NCBI RefSeq assembly: GCF_001984825.2
Contig: NZ_CP043318.1
Span: 4,278,001-4,342,000 of the forward strand
Reading direction: 5' to 3'
Origin: Enterobacter chengduensis
Lineage (GTDB): Bacteria > Pseudomonadota > Gammaproteobacteria > Enterobacterales > Enterobacteriaceae
Length of the DNA stretch: 64,000 nucleotides
Shown here in pieces: positions 29,875 through 39,469 of this stretch; the stretch's first letter is position 1, and each line of letters starts with the position of its first letter. The notes beneath the pieces are model-generated. The model saw nothing but the letters and a program-made list of their open reading frames with translations, searched no databases and was not told the DNA's origin. The position numbers and the translations under genes were made by a program.

Positions 29875-30060
29875 TTAATTTTCAGGCCTGAACAGGGCCT
29901 GAACCCTGCAGACCTGAGATGTACTGTAACTGGTGGCTTCAGCAGTTTCTCTTATGCTCAGTTTCTTGACCTGTCGGTAATACAGAACTTTCTTATGTCG
30001 TTCCTGATCGGCCTGTTTGCCCCGGTGAATAGCCACGGATAATCTAGACACTTCCGAGCC
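29875..30060 (-). pseudogene. C-terminal fragment of a resolvase-like serine recombinase
   Basis: The minus-strand frame reads GKQADQERHKKVLYYRQVKK, then LSIRETAEATSYSTSQVCRV. This is the helix-turn-helix tail seen in Tn3-type resolvases and invertases (xIRxTAxATxYSxSxVxRV). The catalytic N-terminal domain is missing, replaced by IS-end sequence at about 30066. The frame begins artificially in the IS end. It is a relic of a transposon that once neighboured frmB. Confidence 0.55.
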
Positions 30061-30065
30061 GTTGA

Positions 30066-30130
30066 TGGACTGACCCCGCCCCGGTAGACGATCCTGCCCT
30101 ATAGTTTGGACTGACCCCACGCCTGTAGAC
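30066..30130. repeat. Two tandem copies of a 24-bp IS terminus
   Basis: TGGACTGACCCC then 12 more bases ending GTAGAC occurs at 30066-30089 and again at 30107-30130, with 4 or fewer differences. It is the outer end of the IS3-type element whose orfB tail lies just to the right; the second copy suggests two related elements once abutted here. Confidence 0.6.
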
Positions 30131-30142
30131 AAATCCTGTCCT

Positions 30143-30418
30143 CACGACGAGGCCTGTTCGAAGGCCTCCGGACTGACGCCGCCGAGGTGGCTGTGGCGCC
30201 GGGACCGGTTATAGAAGACTTCAATGTAATCGAAGATCCGCCCGGGCCAGATCCCTGGTTTTATATATGCGTTTTCTGATCCGTTCTTTTTTCAGCGAAC
30301 TGAAGAACGATTCGGCCACCGCATTATCCCAGCAGTTGCCACGCCGGCTCATGCTCGGCGCCAGGTTATTGGCCCGGTAGAAGCGCTGCCAGTCGTCACT
30401 GCCGTACTGGCTGCCCTG
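30143..30418 (-). pseudogene. IS3-family orfB, C-terminal fragment
   Basis: The minus strand translates as [20 protein letters not shown] and on through [20 protein letters not shown] and [14 protein letters not shown], the second catalytic Asp region and terminal Glu motif (NCWDNAVAE) of IS3-type DDE transposases. Near 30240 the frame shifts by one base (TRDLAR then [10 protein letters not shown] in another phase), so it also carries an indel. The N-terminal part resumes at 31793 on the other side of the IS110 insertion. Confidence 0.8.
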
Positions 30419-30434
30419 GACGCCCTTCTAAGAG

Positions 30435-31511
30435 TCAAGCTGTTATCGGGATACTGTTGATCCGCCTGTTTTGATTGCGCAGTAACGTGTAAACTTCGCG
30501 GGAGATATATCGCTTTAGACAGCGTATCGCTTCCATTTTTGTATGTCCTTCGGCTACACGCCTGGCGACATATTCCTTTGTTTTTGCGTCAGTTCGTAAG
30601 CGTCCGATGGCGATGATGTGAAGTGCACTATTTGCAGCACGATCTCCACCACGATTAAGTCGGTAACGGTTCGTTTTTCCAGAAGAAACGGGGACCGGGC
30701 TGACACCACACAGTGCCGCAAATCCTGATTCTGATCTTAACCGTTGAGGATTGTCTCCGGCAGTGATCAGCAACTGTGAAGCGCTTTCGTATCCGATAGC
30801 ATTACGTTTAATCAGCTCAGGTGCCAACTCGTCGACAATTGCCGCAATCATGACATCCAGATCAGCGATTTCGTCATGTAACTCGAGATAGCGTCGGGCA
30901 AGGGACTTTAATGAAATGCGATAAACGTTGGTTACATTGCGGTATTCACTGGCATCAGGTCTCCAGGAACCCAGGGTCCTGATGAGCTGCATGCGCGTCA
31001 TATTTCTGAGCTGTTCACGTAATTCATCCGGGGCAGAGATAATATTTGAATGGATAATCTGGAGAGCGACTCTGCGGGCTGATATTGCTGTTTTTCGGCA
31101 AGTTTTTAATACCCGCAGGGACTCAATCATGCCATCACGCGTTTTGGGAGTAACTGTCCTGATGCCTGAGAATGCTGCATGAGCGGCACATTCAGCATCA
31201 ATTGTGTCACTTTTACCCCGTTTGCGTCGCTCCATCCGGTCTGGAGCAGTCACCTCAAGAACTTCTAACCCGGCGTTCTGAAAATAACGAAGCAAACCGG
31301 AACCATAGGTACCTGTGCACTCAACACCAATTCGCTTTAATGTCCCAAACGAGGTCATCCATGCCAGCATCTGCCGGCAACCTTGTCGTGTTGTGGAGAA
31401 ATACTGAGTCCCAAGGACTTTATTGTTCTGATCTACGACAGCGGCAACGTGCAAATCTTTATGTGTATCCACGCCACCCACAACGGCAGCTTCGGTAACT
31501 TTATCAACCAT
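30435..31511 (-). CDS. IS110-family transposase (DEDD recombinase)
   Basis: 358 residues. The N-terminal RuvC-like DEDD domain begins VGGVDTHKDLHVAAVVDQNN (first acidic residue in VDTHK), continues with GVECTGTYGSGL and KGKSDTIDAECAA-type acidic motifs, and is followed by a coiled-coil segment (about residues 180-240). The C-terminal transposase_20 domain has GYESASQLLITAGDNPQRL, FAALCGVSPVPVSSGKTNRY and the catalytic Ser region RGGDRAANSALHIIAIGRLR. Full length and intact. It works with the bridge RNA predicted in its leader. Confidence 0.93.
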   Translation of the reverse strand: MVDKVTEAAVVGGVDTHKDLHVAAVVDQNNKVLGTQYFSTTRQGCRQMLAWMTSFGTLKRIGVECTGTYGSGLLRYFQNAGLEVLEVTAPDRMERRKRGKSDTIDAECAAHAAFSGIRTVTPKTRDGMIESLRVLKTCRKTAISARRVALQIIHSNIISAPDELREQLRNMTRMQLIRTLGSWRPDASEYRNVTNVYRISLKSLARRYLELHDEIADLDVMIAAIVDELAPELIKRNAIGYESASQLLITAGDNPQRLRSESGFAALCGVSPVPVSSGKTNRYRLNRGGDRAANSALHIIAIGRLRTDAKTKEYVARRVAEGHTKMEAIRCLKRYISREVYTLLRNQNRRINSIPITA

Positions 31512-31539
31512 GACAGAGCTCCTGTGAGGAAACAGAGTT

Positions 31540-31760
31540 GAATCTCCAGACAGATAACCTGGACAGGACAGTAACGAGACAAGCCGTCAGGCCCTTCTTG
31601 AGTCACGCGCATCGGTGAGGAGATGCCTCGCATGAAGGCGCTTCCGGCAACCGACGGGTCCAGGGCAGGACACAAAAGGTCGATCGCTGTGTGAGTCAGG
31701 ATGCGGGAAGGTCTTCACTGCATCAGTAATCACACCAATCTGGTTAAACGGCAAACTAAG
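31540..31760 (-). ncRNA. Predicted IS110 bridge RNA
   Basis: The non-coding leader of the transposase, transcribed leftward, contains four guide-like segments in order. First, CACAGCGATC (31691-31682), identical to the left target half. Second, CTGCCCTG (31668-31661), complementary to the right target half CAGGGCAG. Third, AGAAGGGC (31598-31591), identical to the element end at 30429-30422. Fourth, CGTTACT (31576-31570), complementary (one G-T wobble) to the opposite end AGTAATA (31792-31786). Target loop first, donor loop second, is the order known for IS621 bridge RNA. RNA ends are approximate and not seen directly. Confidence 0.72.
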
Positions 31761-31792
31761 TGGTGGTAAAGACTGACATCGGCATTATTACT

Positions 31793-32652
<860 letters not shown>

Positions 32653-32705
32653 TATGACACCTGTGTTGTTCTGAGGTGAGCATATCACCTCTGTTCAGGT
32701 GGCCA

Positions 32706-33054
32706 AATTCAGTAAACCACTTCATATCAGCCTGGAGCCTGTGTTGCCCGGTTGGCGCGGGATAATGGAATTAATGACAATCTGCTGTTTACCTGGCGCC
32801 AGCGTTACAGACATCTTCTGCCCGATGAAATACAACGGTCAATCAGAGAGCAAGACTCTGTTATCCCCGTTGTCCTGCCTGATATGGTCCTGTCACACCA
32901 TGCTGAGCCGCACTATGAACCCGCCGCTCCAGCCTGCCGCGAGGCCATGACATGCGAGGTGACTGTCGGCGGTGCCAGCCTGCGTCTGTCCGGGGATTTA
33001 TCACCTGCACTTCTGAAAACGCTGATCCGCGAGCTGAGCGGGAGGAGCCGATGA
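32706..33054 (+). pseudogene. IS66-family tnpA, 5'-truncated
   Basis: Reads SYQPGACVARLARDNGINDN then LLFTWRQRYRHLLPDE and onward to ELSGRSR, the C-terminal part of the IS66 accessory protein TnpA (HTH_Tnp_1 type). The first roughly 20-25 residues were removed by insertion of the IS3 element at about 32705; a TAA precedes the remaining frame. tnpB follows with a 4-base overlap. Confidence 0.85.
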
Positions 33055-33401
33055 TACCCTTACCGTCAGGCACTCGTATCTGGCTGGTTGCCGGGGTCAC
33101 CGATATGCGTAAGTCCTTCAATGGTCTGGGCGAACTGGTCCAGCATGTTCTTGATGACAATCCGTTCTCCGGCCACCTGTTTATCTTCCGTGGTCGTAAA
33201 GGTGACACCGTGAGGATCCTCTGGGCTGATGCTGACGGTCTGTGTCTGTTTACCAAACGTCTGGAAGAGGGACAGTTCGTCTGGCCTGCTGTACGCGACG
33301 GCAAAATCGCCATCACCCGCTCACAACTCGCCATGCTCCTCGATAAGCTGGACTGGCGGAAACCTAAAACTGCACGCCTTAACTCACTGACGATGTTGTA
33401 A
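33051..33401 (+). CDS. IS66 family TnpB
   Basis: 116 residues, MIPLPSGTRIWLVAGVTDMR at the start, IS66 Orf2 family. VTDMRKSFNGL, FIFRGRKGDTVRILW and LCLFTKRLEEGQF are diagnostic. The ATG at 33051 overlaps the tnpA stop and follows GGAGG. An accessory transposition protein of uncertain biochemical role. The gene itself is intact. Confidence 0.93.
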   Translation: MIPLPSGTRIWLVAGVTDMRKSFNGLGELVQHVLDDNPFSGHLFIFRGRKGDTVRILWADADGLCLFTKRLEEGQFVWPAVRDGKIAITRSQLAMLLDKLDWRKPKTARLNSLTML

Positions 33402-33431
33402 AAAGCGCATGACCGCATTATAAATGGGGTC

Positions 33432-35024
33432 ATGAGTCAGGACTATCTCGCCCGTATCGCTGCGCTGGAAGACGCGCTTCGCCAGAAAGACAGCCAGCTC
33501 AGTCTCGTTGCTGAGACTGAGTCGTTCCTGCGTTCAGCGCTGGCCCGCGCAGAAGAGAAAATAGAGAACGAAGAGCGTGAAATAGAACATCTGCGGGCTC
33601 AGATAGAAAAACTGCGCCGAATGCTGTTCGGTACCCGTTCAGAAAAGCTACGCCGGCAGGTCGAAGAAGCCGAAGCCCTGCTGAAACAGCAGGAGCAGCA
33701 AAGCGATCGTTACAACGGCCGGGACAATGATCAGCAGGTTCCGCGTCAGTTGCGCCAGTCCCGTCATCGTCGCCCGTTACCGGAACATCTTCCCCGCGAA
33801 ATAAACAGACTGGAGCCAGCTGAAACCAGCTGTCCTGGTTGCGGTAGTGATATGGCCTATCTCAGCGAAGTCAGCGCGGAGCAACTGGAGCTGGTCTCCA
33901 GCGCCCTGAAAGTGATCCGCACGGTCAGGGTGAAAAAGGCCTGTACCCGATGCGACTGCGTCGTTGAAGCGCCAGCGCCCTCACGTCCTATCGACCGGGG
34001 CATCGCCGGGCCGGGTCTGCTGGCCCGCGTGTTAACGGCCAAATACTGTGAACACCTGCCGCTGTATCGCCAGTGCGAAATCTTTGCCCGTCAGGGTGTG
34101 GATCTGAGTCGTGCGCTGCTCTCCAACTGGGTGGATGCGTGCTGCCGGTTAATGGCCCCGCTGGATGAAGCCCTCTACCACTACGTGATGGACTGCCGCA
34201 AACTGCATACGGATGACACTCCGGTGCCCGTGCTGGCGCCGGGCAGAAAGAAGACGAAAACCGGGCGTATCTGGACATATGTCCGTGATAACAGAAGCGC
34301 GGGTTCATCAGATCCGCCAGCGGCATGGTTCGCCTTCTCACCGGACCGACAGGGGAAACACCCTCAGCAACATCTTCGGCACTATCATGGCGTGCTGCAG
34401 GCAGATGCCTTCGCAGGGTACGACAGGTTGTTCAGCGCAGAGCGTGAAGGTGGCCCGTTGACAGAAGCGGCATGCTGGGCTCATGCGCGGCGCAAAATCC
34501 ATGACGTCTATATCAGCACCCGGACGGCCACAGCAGAGGAGGCTCTGAAGCGCATCAGTGAGTTATACGCGATAGAAGAGGAAATACGCGGCCTTCCGGC
34601 ATCTCAGCGGCTGGCCGCCAGACGGTCCCGAAGTTAACCGTTGCTGATATCCCTGCATGACTGGTTGGTGGAGAAAAGTGCCACTCTGTCGAAAAAATCC
34701 CGGTTAGGCGAGGCGTTCGCTTATGCACTGAACCAGTGGGATGCCCTGTGTTACTACTGCGATGATGGTCTGGCAGAGCCGGATAATAACGCTGCTGAGC
34801 GCGCGCTACGAGCGGTCTGTCTGGGCAAGAAAAACTACATCTTCTTCGGCAGTGATCATGGTGGTGAACGTGGTGCCCTGCTGTATGGTCTGATCGGAAC
34901 GTGCAGGCTGAACGGTATCGATCCAGAGGGTTACCTTCGCCATATCCTGAGCGTATTGCCGGAGTGGCCCATCAACAAAGTGGCCGAACTGCTGCCATGG
35001 AACGTAGATCTCACCAATAAATAG
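33432..35024 (+). pseudogene. IS66 family transposase TnpC with internal stop
   Basis: The frame from 33432 encodes the IS66 transposase: coiled coil (about residues 20-90), zinc-binding CPGCGSDM and CTRCDC, then the DDE domain ([14 protein letters not shown], then [12 protein letters not shown]). At 34635-34637 an in-frame TAA follows RRSRS, and the same frame then continues PLLISLHDWLVEK to the normal end, including PDNNAAERALRAV (terminal Glu). A single base change (for example GAA or CAA to TAA) explains the break, which removes the last catalytic residue. The element should be immobile on its own. Confidence 0.92.
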
Positions 35025-35154
35025 CCGTCAATACGGCGCTCACTTAACGCTTACGTTCACCTGAGGTGTTTTTGTAGTTATCTGGCGTTACGTGACAGTG
35101 TTGGTCAGATACTTCCACCTCTTCAGAGTTAAAGTTTGATATATGGGAAAAAAA

Positions 35155-35172
35155 CGCTCCCGGACGGGAGCG
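35155..35172 (-). terminator. Terminator of the pcoE remnant
   Basis: Read leftward CGCTCCCG, short loop, CGGGAGCG followed by TTTTTTT, about 50 bases after the pcoE stop. Confidence 0.85.
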
Positions 35173-35223
35173 TAAGCCAGTGACTTCGGCGTCAAATGAG
35201 GGTCTGACAAGTGGAGCTGCGGG

Positions 35224-35508
35224 TTAATTCTGGGTGATCTGGCTGCGATGCTTTTCAGCCTGCTGCTGATGAATAACGGAAGATAGACCATTATTCGCCT
35301 TCTCATGCACAACAGCGGCTTTCTCATGCTCGTTCATTTCGGAAAATGGCTTAGCAGTTTCTTGGGTGTTCTCAGGTTTGGATTTCATCATTTTTTTATG
35401 CATTTCAGCCATGTCCTGATGGGCAGCAGAATTGCCGTTTTGCATCATTTCATGGGACATTGCGGCCTGATCGTGACCGCTCATATCCATCATTTTCATG
35501 CTCTCCCC
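35224..35508 (-). pseudogene. pcoE: PcoE-type periplasmic copper-binding protein, 5' end lost
   Basis: About 94 C-terminal residues of the PcoE/SilE family: MKMMDMSGHDQAAMSHEMMQ, then DMAEMHKKMMKSKPENT and VIHQQQAEKHRSQITQN. Dense Met and His motifs (MSGHDQAAM, HEMM, MHKKMM) bind Cu or Ag. The signal peptide and first about 50 residues are missing, because IS903 begins at 35509. The frame is open into the IS boundary. It is the last trace of a pco/sil metal-resistance cluster, and without a signal peptide it is unlikely to reach the periplasm. Confidence 0.85.
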
Positions 35509-36565
35509 GGCTTTGTTGAATAAATCAGATTTCGGGTAAGTCTCCCCCGTAGCGGGTTGTGTTTTCAGGCAATACGCACGCTTTCAGGCATACCTGCTTT
35601 CGTCATTTTGTTCAGCGCTCGTACCAGGGCCATAGCCTCTGCAACCTGACCATCGTAGTCACGCAGTGTCAGTGAACCTCCGAACAGCTGTTTTACCCGG
35701 TACATCGCCGTTTCCGCTATCGAGCGACGGTTATAATCTGTTGTCCATTTCCACCGCGCATTACTCCCGGTCAGCCGCTGATTCGCAACAGCACGGTTAC
35801 GGTCTGCATATTCACCGGGCCAGTAACCCGCGCCTTTTCGGGGCGGGATAAGCGCGCTGATTTTCTTACGCCGCAGTTCATCGTGACAGAGCCGGGTGTC
35901 GTAAGCGCCGTCTGCCGATGCTGCCCTGATTTTTCTGTGAGTCTGCCGGATAAGACCCGGGAAGGCTTCTGAGTCCGTCACATTGTTCAGCGACAGGTCT
36001 GCACAGATGATTTCATGTGTGTTGCTGTCAACTGCCAGATGCAACTTTCGCCAGATACGGCGGCGTTCCTGGCCATGTTTTTTGACTTTCCATTCGCCTT
36101 CACCAAAGACCTTCAGCCCGGTGGAATCAATCACCAGATGCGCGATTTCACCCCGGGTGGGCGTTTTGAAACTGACATTAACCGACTTTGCGCGCTTGCT
36201 GACACTGGTGTAATCCGGGCAGCGCAACGGAACATTCATCAGTGTAAAAATGGAATCAATAAAACCCTGTGCAGCCCGCAGGGTCAACCTGAACACGCGT
36301 TTAATGACCAGAACGGTGGTGATGGCGAGATCAGAATAGCGCTGAGGTCTTCCCCGTGATGAAGGCGTTGCCGACTCATACCAGGCCTGAATAGCTTCAT
36401 CATCCAGCCAGAAAGTTATGGAGCCACGGTTGATGAGGGCTTTATTGTAGGTGGGCCAGTTGGTGATTTTGAACTTTTGCTTTGCCACGGAACGGTCTGC
36501 GTTGTCGGGAAGATGCGTGATCTGATCCTTCAACTCAGCAAAAGTTCGATTTATTCAACAAAGCC
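35509..36565. mobile_element. IS5-family element of the IS903 group (1057 bp)
   Basis: Terminal 18-base repeats GGCTTTGTTGAATAAATC at 35509 and its inverse at 36548-36565 are perfect. Length 1057 is that of IS903. The 9-base flanks differ (GCTCTCCCC versus TCTAAATAC), so there is no target duplication. An adjacent deletion probably removed the rest of the pco cluster and the island end. Confidence 0.95.
35565..36533 (-). CDS. IS903-group (IS5 family) transposase
   Basis: 322 residues. The DDE domain is clear: first Asp in IAHLVIDSTGLKVFGEGEWK, second in RAASADGAYDTRLCH, Glu in NRRSIAETAMYRVKQLFGG. The family core VAKQKFKITNWPTYNKALIN lies near residue 16, so the true start may be internal. 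Uninterrupted, so probably functional. Confidence 0.93.
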   Translation of the reverse strand: MKDQITHLPDNADRSVAKQKFKITNWPTYNKALINRGSITFWLDDEAIQAWYESATPSSRGRPQRYSDLAITTVLVIKRVFRLTLRAAQGFIDSIFTLMNVPLRCPDYTSVSKRAKSVNVSFKTPTRGEIAHLVIDSTGLKVFGEGEWKVKKHGQERRRIWRKLHLAVDSNTHEIICADLSLNNVTDSEAFPGLIRQTHRKIRAASADGAYDTRLCHDELRRKKISALIPPRKGAGYWPGEYADRNRAVANQRLTGSNARWKWTTDYNRRSIAETAMYRVKQLFGGSLTLRDYDGQVAEAMALVRALNKMTKAGMPESVRIA

Positions 36566-36597
36566 TCTAAATACATAAAAACAAGAGTAAACGAGCA
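36566..36597. other. Right junction of the island with ygiQ
   Basis: 26 bases of island DNA (ending AACAAGAGTAAA) separate the IS903 end from CGAGCA (36592-36597), after which the ygiQ frame is restored. The CGAGCA copy is shared with the left junction at 20650. Confidence 0.75.
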
Positions 36598-37764
36598 GCC
36601 GCCGAAGCAGCCGCGCATGATGTTGATCGAGAAGCGGATCATCTCATACGCCGGAATACGGGCGTTGCCGTACGCCGGGTGCGGCACGCGCTTGTACGGC
36701 AGCGCGAAGACGCTGTCCATCTCTTCGGTGGAGAGCGGGATGGCCGGCGGGTTGATCCAGATAAAGCGCTCGCCGTGCTTCTGCATCAGCGCGCGGGCGC
36801 AGCCCGGGTTGGTTTCATGGTGCAGAATACGGGACGCATGGGCGTAGAGCACCTTGTCGGCTTTCACCTTCTCGTAGGACGGCAGCAGCACGTAGGTCTT
36901 TTCCCACGGCTTCGGGCGCGGCGGCTGCACGACGATAGCCTTCGCTTCCGCTTTCTTTGGCTCTACCGGTTTGTTATCCGCACACGGCAGATCGTCGCCA
37001 TACGGGTGTGGGATCGGGTCGATTTTGCCCGGCATATCGATGATGCGGGAATCCACGCCGCGCCAGCCCGGCAGCGCCTCTTTCACCATGATGGCGGTAT
37101 TGCGCACGTCGCGGATGCTGCTCACCGGCTCGCCCTGCGACAGACGGTGCGCCACTTCCACCAGCGGACGCTCGCCGTTGCCGTAAATCAGCATGTCGGC
37201 TTTGGAATCCACCAGCACCGAGCGGCGCACGGTATCAGACCAGTAGTCGTAATGCGCGGTGCGGCGCAGGCTCGCCTCGATGCCGCCCAGGATCACCGGC
37301 ACGTCTTTCCAGGCTTCTTTACAGCGCTGGGTGTAGACGAGGGTAGCGCGGTCAGGGCGTTTACCCGCCACGTTATCGGGCGTGTAGGCATCGTCATGAC
37401 GCAGCTTACGGTCGGCGGTGTAGCGGTTGATCATTGAATCCATGTTGCCTGCGGTCACGCCGAAGAACAGGTTCGGTTTGCCCAGACGCATAAAGTCGTC
37501 TTTGCTGTTCCAGTCAGGCTGGGAGATGATCCCCACGCGGAAGCCCTGCGCCTCAAGCATACGGCCACAGATGGCCATGCCGAAGCTCGGATGGTCAACG
37601 TAGGCGTCGCCCGTAACCAGAATGATGTCGCAGCTGTCCCAGCCCAGCTGGTCCATCTCTTCCCGGGACATCGGCAGGAACGGCGCCGGTCCAAAGCAGG
37701 CCGCCCAGTACTGGGGCCAGGAGAAGAGGTCACGATCCGGCTGGATCAGGGAAATTGCGCTCAT
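36592..37764 (-). pseudogene. ygiQ: YgiQ N-terminal part, interrupted at the radical-SAM motif
   Basis: Starts [20 protein letters not shown] and runs about 392 residues through the N-terminal UPF0313 domain to [13 protein letters not shown], where the third cysteine of CxxxCxxC should follow. Instead, 17 island-encoded residues and a stop at 36535 follow. YgiQ is a conserved radical-SAM protein whose role is not settled. The C-terminal half is at 19645-20655; the two halves sum to about the normal family length, so nothing was deleted. The promoter is shared with the divergent TrkH-like gene. Confidence 0.94.
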
Positions 37765-37963
37765 AATGCTTCCGAAGAAAAAATAGACAAAAGGAGCGGG
37801 ATTATACGCTGTTCATCCGTCCAATTTGAAGAAAAGGATGCAGGAAGCAGGCAGATATTCGTGGAAGCCGTTAAAATACGGCGCCCTGAAAATTTTGAAT
37901 CATAATATTCACTATATTTTCCGGTGATTTGCCCCGGAACGTGTTATTGCGCGGAGTTCTGTT

Positions 37964-39439
37964 GTGACGTCCAACGATTCGTTACATGTATCCCAGCTGC
38001 GGGTTGTCCTTCACCTCTGCGGTTTTCTGGTTTTGCTGTACAGCCTTTCCATGCTGCCGCCGATGGTTGTCGCCCTACTGAATAAAGAGCGGACCTACTT
38101 TGCCTTCCTGACCACCTTTTTAACCTTTTTTACTCTCGGGGGGTTAGCCTGGCGGGCGACCCGTCACGCCGGGATACAGCTGCGCACCCGTGACGGTTTC
38201 GTGATTATTGTGCTGTTCTGGCTACTGTTTTCAGTGATAAGCGCCATGCCGCTTTGGATGGATGACGGGTTACAGCTCTCCTTTGCCGACGCGCTCTTTG
38301 AAGGGGTTTCCGGGATCACCACCACCGGGGCAACGGTGATCGGGGACGTCAGCGCCCTGCCTAAATCTTACCTTTATTACCGCGCTCAGCTCAATTTCAT
38401 TGGCGGGTTAGGCGTTATCGTGCTGGCCGTCGCGGTCCTGCCGCTGCTGGGCATCGGGGGCATGAAGCTCTATCAGTCAGAAATGCCGGGGCCGTTCAAG
38501 GAGGAGCGTCTTACGCCCCGCCTTGCCGATACCGCGCGCACGCTGTGGTTGACCTATTTCGCGCTGGGCGTGGCCTGCACCCTGGCCTACTGGCTGGCGG
38601 GAATGTCCTTTTTTGACGCCCTCTGTCACGGGCTTTCGACAGTGTCGCTGGGCGGGTTCTCCACCCGCAGCGAGAGCATTGGTTTTTATGACAGCCACGC
38701 AATAGAGCTGGTTGCCGGGGCCTTTTCGCTGCTTTCTGCCTTTAACTTTACCCTCTGGTACGTCGCCATTGTCAGACGCACGCTGAAACCGATCCTTAGC
38801 AGCCCGGAGGTCAAATTCTTTCTCGGTGCCGCCGCGCTGATTATCCTCATCACCGCCTGGCAGGTCTGGCATGCGGGAATGTACAACCCCACGGATAGCC
38901 TGGTGCACGCCTTCTTCCTTGCCAGCTCAATGATGACCGATAACGGTCTCGCGACGGCCGACTACGCCCAATGGCCCACCCACACTATCTTCCTGCTGTT
39001 GAGCGCCAGCTTTTTTGGCGGCTGCGTCGGCTCGACCTGCGGCGGGATCAAAGCCCTGCGTTTTCTCATTATGTTCAAGCAGAGTATTCAGGAGATGAAT
39101 CAGCTGGCCCATCCGCGCGCGCTGCTGAGCATTAAGGTGGGCAAAAGCGTGGTGAATGAACGCGTCCTGCGTTCGGTATGGAGCTTCTTTTTTCTCTACG
39201 TGATGATTACCGGCTTTTTTGTCTGGTCGCTCAATCTGATGGGCTACGACCTGTTTACGTCATTCGCCACGGTTGCCGCCTGCATAAACAACATGGGGCT
39301 GGGGTTTGGCGAGACGGCCTCAACGTTTGGTACCTTAACCGAAGGGGCAAAACTGCTGATGTGCGCGGCGATGATCCTGGGGCGTCTGGAAATTTACCCG
39401 GTGCTGATTCTGTTTTCGCGCTTTTTCTGGCGGGCATAA
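37964..39439 (+). CDS. TrkH/TrkG-family potassium uptake channel subunit
   Basis: A 491-residue polytopic inner-membrane protein with the four pore-loop signature of the SKT superfamily: GITTTGATV, STVSLGGFST, MTDNGLAT and NNMGLGF filter stretches, in order. It would import K+ (or Na+) with a Trk NAD-binding regulatory subunit encoded elsewhere. The start is GTG at 37964, with GGAG 8 bases upstream. In E. coli ygiQ and ftsP are adjacent, so this gene is an accessory insert; its composition is core-like. Whether it is closer to TrkH or TrkG cannot be said without alignment. Confidence 0.9.
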   Translation: MTSNDSLHVSQLRVVLHLCGFLVLLYSLSMLPPMVVALLNKERTYFAFLTTFLTFFTLGGLAWRATRHAGIQLRTRDGFVIIVLFWLLFSVISAMPLWMDDGLQLSFADALFEGVSGITTTGATVIGDVSALPKSYLYYRAQLNFIGGLGVIVLAVAVLPLLGIGGMKLYQSEMPGPFKEERLTPRLADTARTLWLTYFALGVACTLAYWLAGMSFFDALCHGLSTVSLGGFSTRSESIGFYDSHAIELVAGAFSLLSAFNFTLWYVAIVRRTLKPILSSPEVKFFLGAAALIILITAWQVWHAGMYNPTDSLVHAFFLASSMMTDNGLATADYAQWPTHTIFLLLSASFFGGCVGSTCGGIKALRFLIMFKQSIQEMNQLAHPRALLSIKVGKSVVNERVLRSVWSFFFLYVMITGFFVWSLNLMGYDLFTSFATVAACINNMGLGFGETASTFGTLTEGAKLLMCAAMILGRLEIYPVLILFSRFFWRA

Positions 39440-39469
39440 ACCATTCCCGGCGAACCGGGAATGTCAGGA

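Larger units (their letters stand above)
30419..31792. mobile_element. IS110-family element inserted in the IS3 orfB gene
   Basis: About 1374 bases between the two halves of orfB. The left flank reads CTGCCCTG (30411-30418) and the right flank ATCGCTGTGG (31793 on), which together rebuild the orfB codons for HSDQGSQY. There are no terminal inverted repeats and no target duplication, as is normal for IS110. The transposase stop is only 16 bases from one end, while about 280 bases of non-coding DNA lie before its start, the IS110-group layout. Ends are certain to within about 3 bases. Confidence 0.88.
32706..35054. mobile_element. IS66-family element, left end missing
   Basis: Holds tnpA (truncated), tnpB and tnpC (nonsense mutation). 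The right end is GGCGCTCACTTAACGCTTAC (35035-35054), which inverted is the GTAAGCG terminus of IS66 elements. The left end has been displaced by the IS3 element. Confidence 0.85.
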
